A DNA stretch of 64,000 bases from Kineosporia sp. NBRC 101731 (GCF_030269305.1 NZ_BSTC01000011.1:182860-246859), one strand, 5' to 3'; positions 9,046 to 17,739 are shown, counted from the first letter of the stretch. Notes: a model not told the origin generated them from the letters alone. Program-made: numbers and translations.

Positions 9046-9299
9046 CCCGGAGGCGACGTCCCACCAACAGGGACTGAGAAGGCGCACACTCGCTGAGTCT
9101 CCGGGCCGCCGATCTGGCAGGGGATAACCTGGCCCGGCGTCGGTTGGGGTTCGAGTCCCTGTCGAGCCGCATCGTCCCCGAGAGGGCAAGGCACGCTGGT
9201 GTAACCGGTACATCGTCTCGGCGAAACCGGGCACAGGAGACTGTGTAGGCAGCATGACGCACGTGAAGGGGCCCCAGGCGCGCGTCCTGGGGCCCCTTT
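9044..9299 (+). ncRNA. Candidate structured non-coding RNA with a tRNA-like T-arm
   Basis: No gene fits this stretch, but it is rich in pairing. CGGCCCGGAG (9043-9052) is perfectly complementary to CTCCGGGCCG (9099-9108), enclosing GTCCC-7 nt-GGGAC. A second use of the CCGGGCC arm is possible with GGCCCGG near 9131. TGGGG-TTCGAGT-CCCTG (9145-9161) looks like a tRNA T-arm, and GGTGTAACCGGTA near 9198 looks like a D-loop, but I could not fold a full cloverleaf with a valid acceptor stem and anticodon. It ends in a strong terminator. It may be degenerate phage tRNAs or a distinct small RNA. Confidence 0.4.
9266..9299 (+). terminator. Strong terminator hairpin
   Basis: AAGGGGCCCCAGG (9266-9278) and CCTGGGGCCCCTT (9286-9298) form a perfect 13-bp stem with a 7-nt loop, ending in TTT. 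Confidence 0.85.
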
Positions 9300-9433
9300 A
9301 GCCGGCCCGACTTGCTGCGGGCTGCCAGTCCGGGAACGAACCACCGGGCCGACCGCAATGGCCATTGGTCAACGGCGTCCGAACGTTCTGGGCGACGGCG
9401 AGAATCCTCGCAGCCGTCGAACGCCTGTACAAG

Positions 9434-9507
9434 TTGCCAGGTCACAGGACGTACGCGGTAGAATGCGGACAGTAAAGACCCCGGCGGGTGCGCTAACACC
9501 CCCGGGG
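9434..9507 (+). promoter_or_regulatory. Host-type promoter and leader hairpin before the endonuclease VII gene
   Basis: TTGCCA (9434-9439), 19-nt spacer, TAGAAT (9459-9464). In the leader CCCCGG-C-GGGTG (9479-9490) pairs with CACCC-CCGGGG (9497-9507). TAGAAT also occurs just before the other endonuclease gene (30672). Confidence 0.5.
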
Positions 9508-9521
9508 CATGGCCAACCTGT

Positions 9522-10622
9522 ATGAGAGGTCGACCCTTGAAGGCTACATGTCCTGTGCCCGGATGCGAACGACCTGTTCGCAAGCAAGGCCACTGTGAGA
9601 GCTGCTACGCGCGCAAGCGTCGGTCCGGTGAACTGAAGCCGGTTATAGCATTGCGCAGCGACACGGCCGGAATGACCTGCTCGGTTCCCGAATGCGATGC
9701 CCCGTACCACGCCCGTGGGCTCTGCAGGAATTGCTACGTGAGGAAGCGGGACGGCCGCCCGGTCAAGCCGTCGACCTGGATACCGCGTCGCGCTCCGCTC
9801 GTTCCGCCCATCTCCCTTACGCATGACGGCGCGGTCCAGCGCGTGCAAGGCATCGCGGCCGCCGTCGAGCGGAGCCTCGATCTTGATTCCGTCGAGCGCG
9901 ACGTCATGCGGTACGCCTGCGATTTCGCCCTGGGCTTGCGCATCGACCGGGCCGAAATTAGACGGAGGCCTGCAGCGGAGGCGGTCGGGACCACGGAGAG
10001 AGGTATCCGGGATGCAGTGGAGCGTTTGATCAACCTCGGTTGGCTGGAGCCGGTGGAGCGAAGCCGCCGTGCGGTACCCGCTCGCTATAGGCTGCACATC
10101 TCGAATTTCGAGACGCCCGAGGCCGTCTGCTCGGTTGCCGGGTGCGGTGCCCCACACAGTGCCAGGGGGTTGTGCTTGAAATGCTATACACGAGAACGAA
10201 AAGCAGGGCGCCTGAAGGTCAGAACCCCGATACACCGGCTGTCGAAGCGAGATATGGCGAACGGAACGGCTGTCTGTTCGACGTGCGGGCCGGTTGAGGT
10301 TCGTGTCAGCAGTCGCGACGGGAAGCTGCGCACTGAGTGCCCCCGCCGCTCCCCTGCAGCGTTGCAGAAACAGAAGCTCGCGAAGTACGGCCTGACGCCT
10401 GAGCGATACGAAGAAATGTTGGAACAGCAGCAGGGGCGGTGCGCAATTTGCCGCAGGGATGAGCCGCTTGTTATAGACCATGATCACCTGACCGGCATAG
10501 TCAGAGAACTTCTATGCAATAAGTGCAACTGCGCCATAGGTCTGCTGAGGGACGATCCAGCGCTGGTGCGGGCTTCCGCGCGATACTTAGAGAGGCATGC
10601 GCAGCTCAAGATTCCCATCTAA
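9522..10622 (+). CDS. Endonuclease VII-like nuclease with three Cys-rich zinc-knuckle repeats
   Basis: 366 residues. The C-terminal 90 residues match T4 endonuclease VII-type recombination nucleases: YGLTPERYEEMLEQQQGRC, then CAICRR, VIDHDHLTGIVRELLCNKC and RASARYL; the paired cysteines bind zinc and DHDH is catalytic. Three repeats of the pattern C-x4-C-x8-C-x2-C precede it (CPVPGCERP at 9, CSVPECDAP at 52, CSVAGCGAP at 204). Between the second and third is a winged-helix-like part (AVGTTERGIRDAVERLINLG). Starts at ATG 9522 or the in-frame TTG 9537, which has GAGAGG 7 nt upstream. It may resolve packaging intermediates or be a mobile nuclease. Confidence 0.8.
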   Translation: MRGRPLKATCPVPGCERPVRKQGHCESCYARKRRSGELKPVIALRSDTAGMTCSVPECDAPYHARGLCRNCYVRKRDGRPVKPSTWIPRRAPLVPPISLTHDGAVQRVQGIAAAVERSLDLDSVERDVMRYACDFALGLRIDRAEIRRRPAAEAVGTTERGIRDAVERLINLGWLEPVERSRRAVPARYRLHISNFETPEAVCSVAGCGAPHSARGLCLKCYTRERKAGRLKVRTPIHRLSKRDMANGTAVCSTCGPVEVRVSSRDGKLRTECPRRSPAALQKQKLAKYGLTPERYEEMLEQQQGRCAICRRDEPLVIDHDHLTGIVRELLCNKCNCAIGLLRDDPALVRASARYLERHAQLKIPI

Positions 10623-10658
10623 AGCACGAAGGTGGGAGGTCGGCGGCCCGCTCGGTTG

Positions 10659-10683
10659 TAACCTATCCCTGGGGTTGGGGCCG
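10659..10683 (+). promoter_or_regulatory. Phage late promoter, copy 2 (TAACCT, 6 nt, GGGGTTGGGGCCG)
   Basis: TAACCT (10659-10664), 6 nt, GGGGTTGGGGCCG (10671-10683). A GGGCCCAGGGAG leader leads to GTG 10706. It is the promoter of the head operon. Confidence 0.7.
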
Positions 10684-10705
10684 CTGGGCCCAGGGAGCAG
10701 TGCGC

Positions 10706-13048
10706 GTGCCAGCGAAGGACGCCCCGACGCGACCCCTTGGGTCCACAGACCCATACGCCTCGGGGAAGCTCGGATATGGCTGGCCGACAGACCAGCTCGA
10801 ACATATTCCGGACATGGCGTGGCCTACTTCGATAGCCACGCTGGCGCGGATGCGCACCGACCCCACGATCGCGTCCATCCTCGCCGCGTACTCGACGCCG
10901 ATCATCAAGGCCGACTGGCGGATCGACCCCCGCGGCGCGGACCCGGAAGTCGTAGCACTGTGCGCTGACTCCCTCGGGATCCCAGTCCTCGGTGAGGAAC
11001 CCGACGCGACAGGGCCTGTGCGCCGGCGAGGCGTGAAGTGGCTCGAGCACGTCCGGTTGGCGCTGCTGCACCTGGTCTTCGGGCACGTCGGTTTCGAGCC
11101 CGTGTACGAGGTCCGCGCCGACGGCCTCGCGCACCTCGTTGCCCTGCCCGAGCGTCTCCCGGCGACGATCACCGGGATCAACGTCGACGATGACGGGACG
11201 CTCCTGTCGGTTCTCCAGGCAGCTCGGCCCGGGGCGACCGCGACGGGGGAGCAGCCCATCCCCGCCGACCGGCTCCTCTGGTATGTCCACGACCGGGAGG
11301 GCGCGACCTGGACCGGGCGCCCACTGATCCGGCCGTGCTACAGCGACTGGCTGCTGAAGATCGACACTAAGCGCACCAACGCCATCGGGATCCAGCGGTT
11401 CTCCGCCGGAACCCCCGTCATGGAGCCGCTACCCGGCGCTGTTGTCACCCCGGCGGAAGTTGCCGAAGCGCAGAGAGTCGCGTCGTCTGTTCGAGTCGGC
11501 GTCTCCGGCGGTGCGACCACGCCGAAGTTCCGGCTGCGCATCATCGGTGTTGAGGGGACCCTGCCCGACTCGATCGCGACACTGAACTACTACGACCAGC
11601 AGATGGCCAGAAGCGTCCTCACATCGCTGCTCGACCTGGGAAACACTGCCGTCGGATCACGCGCCCTGGGCGACAATTTCGCCACGCTCCTTGCCGCTTC
11701 GGTTCAGTCCATCGGTGACCGAATGGCTGAGACCGCGACTCAACTGTGTGAGCGGCTCGTCGACTTCAACTGGGGCGAAGACGCTGTCGTTCCCGCCGTC
11801 ACGTGCGGCGACATCGGATCCGATCCGCGCGCGATCGCACAGTCCATCACGACCCTCCTCGGCGCCGGCGCTCTCACCCCCGGCCCCGAACTCGAGGCGT
11901 GGGTGCGGGACGCGTACGACCTGCCACCACTGCCGGGCGGCATGGTCGGATTCGACGAGCCCACCGAAGAGCCCACGCCCGAGGTCGTGCCGGAGCCGAC
12001 GCAGAGCCAGGTAACTGTCGCTGCTGCCGGTGGCGCCGACCGCAACCGCGGGAACGCTGAGGAGTTGCGGAAGGCTTACCTGCACGGCGACATCGCCGCG
12101 CGGATCCGCTGGGGGACTGGCGGCGACTTCGGCAGGTGTGTGGCCATCGCGGGCAAGCACATGACGACCGAACAGGCCGAGGGCTACTGCGCGAACAGGC
12201 ATCGTGAGGCAACCGGCCAATGGCCGGGTAAGGGTCGCGTGCACGCTGCCGAACCGCGGGAGTACCGGGAGGCGACACCCGCCGAGCAGGCTGCCGGTGT
12301 TGACCCGGCCGCGATCGACGAGGACCACGACGCACTCGTCGCCCTGGCTGAGACGGCCGCTGGGGCGGCTGTAGCGGCTTGGGTGGCGTCAGCTACGACA
12401 GCCTTGGCTGCAGCTGCCGCTGGGGGTCTTCTGGCCCTCGCGCGGGCAGCAATCGACCTGGCGCCCGGCGACCTGGCTGAGTCGCTGCGGTCGGTGATGG
12501 GCCTCGCGCGGCGGGCCGGGGTCGAGCAGGCCCTCATTGAGGCCAAGCGGGCCGGCGCACCGACAGTGGCGGCGGACGACGTGCCGGACACGGGCGAGGA
12601 CGCCGAGTGGGCTGACGTGCTGGCCGAGCGCGGCATGGGTGCTTTCGCGGACGCCGCCAAGCGGGCAGCGCAGGCCACGGACCCGAGTGGCATCGAGGAT
12701 GCCGTGGACGACGCTGGCCGCGGGCCGTGGTTCGACGCGATGGTCCACGACGCCATCAACTACGCGATGCTCGGCGGCCGGCTCCAGGCCATGCAGCACG
12801 TCATCGATGCGACGCCCGGGACCCGGTGGCAGATCTTTCACAGTGCACTTCGCGACCTAGGGACCTGCGAGAACTGTCTAGAGCACGACCAGACCGAGTA
12901 CCCCGACATCGCAGCGGGCCTCGTCGACTTCGGGCTGGGCCGCTATCGGGCCTGCCTGGGGCGGTCGCGCTGTCGATGCTTGCTCGCCATGAGCCCGGTT
13001 GGGAAGAGGCAGTTCGGCGACCGCGCGTTCTTCCGGGGGCAGTCATGA
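10706..13048 (+). CDS. Portal protein fused to a Mu F-like minor head protein
   Basis: 780 residues from GTG 10706; the frame is open further upstream, but the promoter and GGGAG fix this start. Residues 1-430 look like the DUF935/Mu gp29 portal family (LARMRTDPTIASILAAYSTP; KIDTKRTNAIGIQRFSAGTP). Near 450-510 is a separate small domain common in actinophage head proteins (NAEELRKAYLHG ... RIRWGTGGDFGRCVAIAG ... YCANRHREATGQWPG). The C-terminus has the Mu F-like Cys pattern (CENCLEHDQTEYPDI ... YRACLGRSRCRC). Usually portal and MuF are separate adjacent genes; here they are one polypeptide. Overlaps the next gene by 4 bases. Confidence 0.85.
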   Translation: MPAKDAPTRPLGSTDPYASGKLGYGWPTDQLEHIPDMAWPTSIATLARMRTDPTIASILAAYSTPIIKADWRIDPRGADPEVVALCADSLGIPVLGEEPDATGPVRRRGVKWLEHVRLALLHLVFGHVGFEPVYEVRADGLAHLVALPERLPATITGINVDDDGTLLSVLQAARPGATATGEQPIPADRLLWYVHDREGATWTGRPLIRPCYSDWLLKIDTKRTNAIGIQRFSAGTPVMEPLPGAVVTPAEVAEAQRVASSVRVGVSGGATTPKFRLRIIGVEGTLPDSIATLNYYDQQMARSVLTSLLDLGNTAVGSRALGDNFATLLAASVQSIGDRMAETATQLCERLVDFNWGEDAVVPAVTCGDIGSDPRAIAQSITTLLGAGALTPGPELEAWVRDAYDLPPLPGGMVGFDEPTEEPTPEVVPEPTQSQVTVAAAGGADRNRGNAEELRKAYLHGDIAARIRWGTGGDFGRCVAIAGKHMTTEQAEGYCANRHREATGQWPGKGRVHAAEPREYREATPAEQAAGVDPAAIDEDHDALVALAETAAGAAVAAWVASATTALAAAAAGGLLALARAAIDLAPGDLAESLRSVMGLARRAGVEQALIEAKRAGAPTVAADDVPDTGEDAEWADVLAERGMGAFADAAKRAAQATDPSGIEDAVDDAGRGPWFDAMVHDAINYAMLGGRLQAMQHVIDATPGTRWQIFHSALRDLGTCENCLEHDQTEYPDIAAGLVDFGLGRYRACLGRSRCRCLLAMSPVGKRQFGDRAFFRGQS

Positions 13049-13320
13049 CCGACCCCCGAACGCCCGAACAGAGTGCCGCTGATGAGGCGCTGACGAAGGC
13101 GATCGAGGCGACTCTCGCCGCGTACCACGATTCCGATCAGCCCTTTCTGCTGACTGACTACATCGTCATCACCTGCCAGCGGGCGTGGGACGGCGAGGAC
13201 GGCGAGCCGCTGACCGCGGTCGGAACGATCCACCGCGACGGCGATGTGCCCATCCACGTGTGCCTGGGGTTGGCCGAGTATGCGGCGACCCGGTACCGAC
13301 GCCTGATTGCGGAGGACTAA
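13045..13320 (+). CDS. Hypothetical phage protein
   Basis: 91 residues, ATG overlapping the portal stop (ATGA). Acidic, with an N-terminal helix (SAADEALTKAIEATLAAYHD) and a beta-rich middle (LLTDYIVITCQRAWDG). Small proteins of this look often sit between the portal/MuF gene and the protease in actinophages; no function is known. No metal motif. Confidence 0.7.
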   Translation: MTDPRTPEQSAADEALTKAIEATLAAYHDSDQPFLLTDYIVITCQRAWDGEDGEPLTAVGTIHRDGDVPIHVCLGLAEYAATRYRRLIAED

Positions 13321-13553
13321 TGGCCTCCCCGCCCCCCGACCTGACGGTGGCTATGCCTTGCCCGAAGTGCGGCGAGGAACTGCCGGTCTCTGTCGAGATC
13401 GCGCTCCTTGGTGCCGGTCACGGCCCGGACGGCGAGTACCGGATTGGTCTCGACGCGCACATCGGCGACCGGGCAGCTCTCGACAAGCACGCCCACACCC
13501 ACGACCAGGAGCAGCACGCGAACGTGCCCGCGCCCACAACTGAGGAGGACTGA
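13320..13553 (+). CDS. Small CxxC and His-rich hypothetical protein
   Basis: 77 residues; ATG 13320 overlaps the preceding TAA by one base. It contains one zinc-ribbon half-site (CPKCGEELPV, residues 14-23) and a His-rich tail (DKHAHTHDQEQH). The second Cys pair of a zinc ribbon is missing; the His cluster may complete metal binding. Position in the head operon suggests a virion or assembly role. Confidence 0.65.
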   Translation: MASPPPDLTVAMPCPKCGEELPVSVEIALLGAGHGPDGEYRIGLDAHIGDRAALDKHAHTHDQEQHANVPAPTTEED

Positions 13554-13555
13554 CC

Positions 13556-15361
13556 ATGCTCGTCACGCGTGAAGGCGTAGAGATTGCTCGAGTAGGGAAC
13601 TGGCAGGCATCAACCGGACCGTGGCATTGCACGCGCACGCAGCTGGCCGATGCCGTCCGCGCGTACCAGTCCGGGCATTTCCGGTCGCCGGTCTTGAAGC
13701 AGGGTCACACGGACCCGCGGTACGACGGCGAGCCGGCACTGGGTCGCGTCTCGAACCTGCGCCTGAATGCCGCCGGTGACGTCCTTCTCGGGGACTTGAC
13801 CTATCCCGAGGACCTCGACGGCGACATCCACATCCGGTACCCGTCGCGGTCTGTGGAAGCCGACCTGGGGGTGGAAACGGCGGACGGTGACCGGTTCGGG
13901 ATGGTCGTGTCCGGCCTGGCTCTGCTCGGTGAGACCAAGCCCGCGATCCAGTCTCTCGCCGAGCTGGGCCCGCGCGAGGAGTGGGAGCCGGTCGAGTATG
14001 TCGCGGCCATGTCGGTGGCGGCTTCGATGCCTCTGCTGGCGACGTGGGAGGAGAACCTGCACCCGCGCGGCGGCGGGAAGTTCGTGAAGAAGGGCTCTGG
14101 TTACAGCAAGCAGGGCAAGGGCGATCAGGCTCCGCAGGTTCGCGCGCTGCAGACGGAACTGATCCGGCTCGGGTTCCTGTCAGCTGATTCGGGGAAGAAC
14201 GGCGGCGTGGATGGCCTGTTCGGCCCGAAGACCGAGGCCGCGGTCCGAGCGTGGCAGAAGGCCGCCGGGAACATGCCGACGGGCCGCGTGACTCCGGCTC
14301 TGCTGGACACGTTGAAGGACGCGAAGAAGGGCGCAGACCCGAAGGCGTTCTCCCAGGCGCGCAAGGCGAAGCGGCGGTCGATGAAGAAAACCGCCCCGGA
14401 CCGAGGCGCCGGCAAGGCAGTCGATCGTGTTGCGAAGGTCGCCGCCGCGGAGGAGTTCATCGAGGGCCTGGACGACGTCGAGGGCTTGCATGTTCGTGAC
14501 GTGACCGTGGATGCGGTGGTTTTCGCGGCGGGTGATGGGCGCGTGTGGCTCTCTGATCTCGACGAGGACACCACAGGATCGGTCCAAATCGGTGAAATGT
14601 GCCCCGCAGTCGCCTCGTACACCGAACTTGCCCCCACACCAGCAGGCCTCGCGGCACACAACATGCATTCAGGCGTGGCATCATTGGCGGCGGGGTTGAG
14701 GCCATTGGCCTCAGGAGACACAACGTTGGACGCCGCGCAGCTGCGCGAGGCGCTCGGCCTGGCCGACGACGCGACCGAGGATGACATCCTCGCTGCCGCG
14801 CGCACACGGCGTGAACAGGGCACCGAGCAGCCTCCCGCGACCCCGCCCGCACCCGTGCCGGGCACCGAACCCGCCACCCCCGAAACCACCCCCGCACCCC
14901 AGATCCCGGCCCAGCCGACAACCCCGGAGCAGACACCCACCGTGCCCGCCCAGCCGGCCGACGTCGCCGCGATCGTCCGCGAGCAGCTCGCCGCGGCCCT
15001 CGCCCCCATCCAGGAGGCGCAGGCCCAGAAGGACGCCGCCTACGAGACCCGCATCGGGGAGCTGTCCACCGAGCTCGCCACCCGCCGGGCCAAGGAAGCG
15101 ACCGACCACAAGTCGAGCGTGTTCGCGTCGGCCATCCAGCAGGGCAAGATCACGCCCGCGCAGAAGGCCGACTGGGAAGCCGACTTCGACAAGGACCCTG
15201 TCGTGACCGAGCGGATCCTGGCCCGCATGGCGCCGGGTACCGCGATGCCGGTCGCGTCGACCGGGTACGTCGGTGACGCCGAGACTGACACGGCCCTGGC
15301 CACGTTCGACGCGGACTTCACCGCCGTCATGGGCTTCTCCCCGAACGGGGGTAACGCCTGA
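13556..15361 (+). CDS. Capsid maturation protease/scaffold (Mu gpI-like) with an inserted peptidoglycan-binding domain
   Basis: 601 residues from ATG 13556. The N-terminal 150 residues resemble Mu I-type phage proteases (GRVSNLRLNAAGDVLLGDLT; IRYPSRSVEADLG). Residues about 193-245 are a clear peptidoglycan-binding fold (QVRALQTELIRLGFLSADSG; VDGLFGPKTEAAVRAWQKAA), preceded by a basic stretch with HPRGGGKF. After a Pro/Thr-rich linker (about 425-460), the C-terminus is helical and scaffold-like, with a Mu I-like end (QQGKITPAQKADWEADFD; ILARMAPGTAMPVA). A peptidoglycan-binding module in a capsid protease/scaffold is unusual. Confidence 0.75.
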   Translation: MLVTREGVEIARVGNWQASTGPWHCTRTQLADAVRAYQSGHFRSPVLKQGHTDPRYDGEPALGRVSNLRLNAAGDVLLGDLTYPEDLDGDIHIRYPSRSVEADLGVETADGDRFGMVVSGLALLGETKPAIQSLAELGPREEWEPVEYVAAMSVAASMPLLATWEENLHPRGGGKFVKKGSGYSKQGKGDQAPQVRALQTELIRLGFLSADSGKNGGVDGLFGPKTEAAVRAWQKAAGNMPTGRVTPALLDTLKDAKKGADPKAFSQARKAKRRSMKKTAPDRGAGKAVDRVAKVAAAEEFIEGLDDVEGLHVRDVTVDAVVFAAGDGRVWLSDLDEDTTGSVQIGEMCPAVASYTELAPTPAGLAAHNMHSGVASLAAGLRPLASGDTTLDAAQLREALGLADDATEDDILAAARTRREQGTEQPPATPPAPVPGTEPATPETTPAPQIPAQPTTPEQTPTVPAQPADVAAIVREQLAAALAPIQEAQAQKDAAYETRIGELSTELATRRAKEATDHKSSVFASAIQQGKITPAQKADWEADFDKDPVVTERILARMAPGTAMPVASTGYVGDAETDTALATFDADFTAVMGFSPNGGNA

Positions 15362-15735
15362 TGGCCGACTACGTCGCGACATACCTGCCCGGGCAGGAGA
15401 TCACCCAGACCGCGACCGCCACGATCACCGGCGGACAGGTCCTCATCAACTCCGGCGAAGGCAGCGTCGCCCCGTCCGCGGGCGCCTCCAACAAGGTCGT
15501 GTTCGTGGCCTGCCACGACGGGATCACCGGGCAGGCCGTGACCGTGACCCGAGGCGGCGTGCAGCGACTCACCGCGTCGGCGGCAATCGCTGCCGGCGTG
15601 AAGGTGAAGTCAGCTGCGGCCGGTCAGGTCGCCGCGTGGGTTTCCGGCACTGACAACCCGGACCTGATCATCGGTACCTCGCTCACGTCCGCCGCGGCAG
15701 CGAATGCCACCCTCGACGTGAACTGGAGCCTGTGA
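15361..15735 (+). CDS. Head decoration protein (DUF2190-like)
   Basis: 124 residues, ATG overlapping the protease stop by one base. The protein is Ala/Gly/Val-rich and beta-strand-rich (ITGGQVLINSGEGSVAPSAG; VACHDGITGQAVTVTRGGV), without long helices. Small proteins of this type directly before the major capsid gene stabilise the capsid. No catalytic residues are expected. Confidence 0.7.
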   Translation: MADYVATYLPGQEITQTATATITGGQVLINSGEGSVAPSAGASNKVVFVACHDGITGQAVTVTRGGVQRLTASAAIAAGVKVKSAAAGQVAAWVSGTDNPDLIIGTSLTSAAAANATLDVNWSL

Positions 15736-16664
15736 TGCCCACCTACCCCGTTCCGGCTCCCACACTCACCGGTGACGTCCTCACGATCAACCGGTTCCTG
15801 AACAGCCCGGCCCAGGTCAACCGGGCGCTCCGCTCGATCGCCGACCAGCAGTTCATCGCTGACAAGCTCCTGGCCGGCCGAGTCGAAGCTTCCGGCGGCG
15901 CGATCCTGTACGGCGTCTCCGAGAGCATCTACACCGACCGTGACCCACGCCTGGTCGCCCCGGGCGCGGAGTACTCGCGGGCGATCGCTCCCGACGGCCA
16001 GGCAGCGATGCTGACCATCGGGAAGTACGGCCAGGACCTCGGCCTGACCGATGAGAAGATCTCGCGGGAGAAATCCCGCAGCGTCCAGACCGTCCTGGCG
16101 AAGTCCGCGAACCGCACGGTCGCGTACGTCGACGCGGTCACCCTCGCCGTCATCAACGCCGCGGTCACCCAGACCCAGGCCGCCGTGGCCCCGTGGAACA
16201 ACCCGGCGACCGCCGACCCGCTGCTGGACGTGATGCTCGCCCAGGCGAAGATCGACGACCTCGGGCAGGGCTACAGGGCCGACGTTCTCGTCACCACGTA
16301 CGAGTACGGCGCGCGTCTGACGGCGAACCCGAAGGTCGTCGCCGGCGTCAAGCGTGAGTCCGACTCCACGATCACCGTGACCGGCGACTTCACCCGGATC
16401 GGCGGACTGATGCTGTGGACCGTTCCCGCGGCCCGCATGCCCCTCGGTGTCAGCGCTTTCGTCGCGGACTCCAAGCAGCTCGGTTTCATGGGCTACGAGA
16501 ACATCCAGTCCCCGGAGTACTCCGGTTCGGCGGACGGCATCCAGTCGTGGGTGCGGCGTAACCCCGTCGCGAACGACGAGTGGTTGATCCGTTCCCGTCG
16601 GATCTTCGCGCCGGCGGTTCAGGAACCGCAGGCCGCGGTGAAGATCACCGGGGTCGCCGCGTGA
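15735..16664 (+). CDS. Major capsid protein
   Basis: 309 residues from ATG 15735; a GTG directly before it is less likely. Position after the scaffold and decoration genes, and length, fit a HK97-fold major capsid protein. Seen in it are a long helical stretch (SVQTVLAKSANRTVAYVDAV) and a C-terminal beta-rich part with FVADSKQLGFMGYENIQSP and NDEWLIRSRRIFAPAVQEPQ, the latter typical of the phage capsid P-domain end. It assembles the icosahedral shell. Confidence 0.85.
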   Translation: MPTYPVPAPTLTGDVLTINRFLNSPAQVNRALRSIADQQFIADKLLAGRVEASGGAILYGVSESIYTDRDPRLVAPGAEYSRAIAPDGQAAMLTIGKYGQDLGLTDEKISREKSRSVQTVLAKSANRTVAYVDAVTLAVINAAVTQTQAAVAPWNNPATADPLLDVMLAQAKIDDLGQGYRADVLVTTYEYGARLTANPKVVAGVKRESDSTITVTGDFTRIGGLMLWTVPAARMPLGVSAFVADSKQLGFMGYENIQSPEYSGSADGIQSWVRRNPVANDEWLIRSRRIFAPAVQEPQAAVKITGVAA

Positions 16665-17071
16665 CCGGCCGGGGCGCCAACGGCGCAGACGAGACCTCCA
16701 CCCCGACAGCGACGCCCGCGATCGTGGAGACACCGAAGACGAAGCGCAAGACCAGGGCGGCCCTGCAGCGGGAGAAGGACGAGGCCATTCAGGTCGCCGC
16801 GGCTGACGCCATCCTGGATCGCGCCGAGACGTTCGCGGTGACGTTCCCGACCGGCATCAGCGTGCACGTCGGCAAGGACGTCGACGAGATGACCGTCGAG
16901 GTCGGCGGCACCGAGCGTTGGGTCGAGCAGGTCGACGGGTTCGTCACCCTGCCGTACGACGCGCGGGTCCGGGCCGTCTCTCTCGCCCAGCTCGAGGATT
17001 TCCGGCGGATGGCGGGGCAGTCGATGCTCCGGATCGTCCCGACGGATCCCCAGCCGGTCGTCGAGGAGTAG
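16661..17071 (+). CDS. Hypothetical head/neck protein
   Basis: 136 residues, GTG overlapping the capsid stop (GTGA). The first 40 residues are Thr/Pro/Lys-rich and disordered (TSTPTATPAIVETPKTKRKT). The remainder is a small beta/helix domain (FAVTFPTGISVHVGKDVDE; LAQLEDFRRMAGQSMLRIVP). No family is assigned. It ends the head operon; two hairpins follow. Confidence 0.65.
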   Translation: MTGRGANGADETSTPTATPAIVETPKTKRKTRAALQREKDEAIQVAAADAILDRAETFAVTFPTGISVHVGKDVDEMTVEVGGTERWVEQVDGFVTLPYDARVRAVSLAQLEDFRRMAGQSMLRIVPTDPQPVVEE

Positions 17072-17084
17072 CCCACCACAGGTT

Positions 17085-17189
17085 CCTCCCGCGCGGACAC
17101 GCTGTCCTATTGGACGGCCTCAACCCCCATTGAGTGTTCGCGCGGGAGGGTCACATCACTCTCCGCCCCAGCTGGGTGCTTCGGCGGAG
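17085..17189 (+). terminator. Two hairpins between head and neck genes
   Basis: CCTCCCGCGCG (17085-17095) and CGCGCGGGAGG (17139-17149) form a perfect 11-bp stem over a 43-nt loop. CTCCGCC (17161-17167) and GGCGGAG (17183-17189) form a second stem. Neither has a T tract, so they may slow transcription or structure the leader of the next gene. Confidence 0.45.
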
Positions 17190-17214
17190 TGAGTGCATCA
17201 GGGAGGCGTCGCAC

Positions 17215-17739
17215 GTGGTCTCGCAGTATCCGGCCGCGTTCGACGCCTTTCCTGTGCGTGCTGACGGCGACACCATTTTCGCTGGGCACGTGGACGCCTT
17301 GCAGGACGCCGTCGTCGCGATCCAGGAGACGCTGGGCGTAAACCCGCAGGGCGCCTCAGGCTCTCTCGCTGAGCGTTTGGCTACCGGAACGACTCTGCTC
17401 GTGACCGCCGAAACTCCGCTATCTGCGCCTCGAGCGGTGACCTTCAACGAGGCCGGGACAGTCCGGTACCTGGATGCCTCAGACCCCGACGATGTGGGCC
17501 GGCTGCCGCTGGTCACGATCCAAGCTGCAGCTGCTGCTGGTGACTTCGTGCGGGTTGTCAGCCAGGGCGCTGTCCCGTGGCCCTCGTCGGGCCTTGCTCG
17601 GGGCTCGTCCTTGTTCCTTGGCCGCAGTGGCCGGCTAATGACGAATCAGCCCATGAATGTGGCGTACACGCAGATCGTCGCGTACGCCCTGGACGCGGAC
17701 ACGATCTACGTGGATCCACAGCAACCCATTCTCATCTAG
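17215..17739 (+). CDS. Virion structural protein, fibre- or decoration-like
   Basis: 174 residues from GTG 17215, chosen because GGGAGG (17201-17206) precedes it; upstream sequence in frame is not protein-like. The N-terminus (GHVDALQDAVVAIQETLGVNPQGASGSLAERL, shown in part) is a helical pattern common at the start of actinophage fibre and adsorption proteins. The C-terminus is beta-rich and ends with VDPQQPILI. Possibly a head fibre or a second decoration protein. Confidence 0.6.
   Translation: MVSQYPAAFDAFPVRADGDTIFAGHVDALQDAVVAIQETLGVNPQGASGSLAERLATGTTLLVTAETPLSAPRAVTFNEAGTVRYLDASDPDDVGRLPLVTIQAAAAAGDFVRVVSQGAVPWPSSGLARGSSLFLGRSGRLMTNQPMNVAYTQIVAYALDADTIYVDPQQPILI

Noticed and set aside
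9044..9260. Firm tRNA gene call
   Set aside because: T-arm-like and D-loop-like pieces are present, but no acceptor stem and anticodon arm with conserved bases could be assembled by eye, so only a candidate ncRNA is reported.
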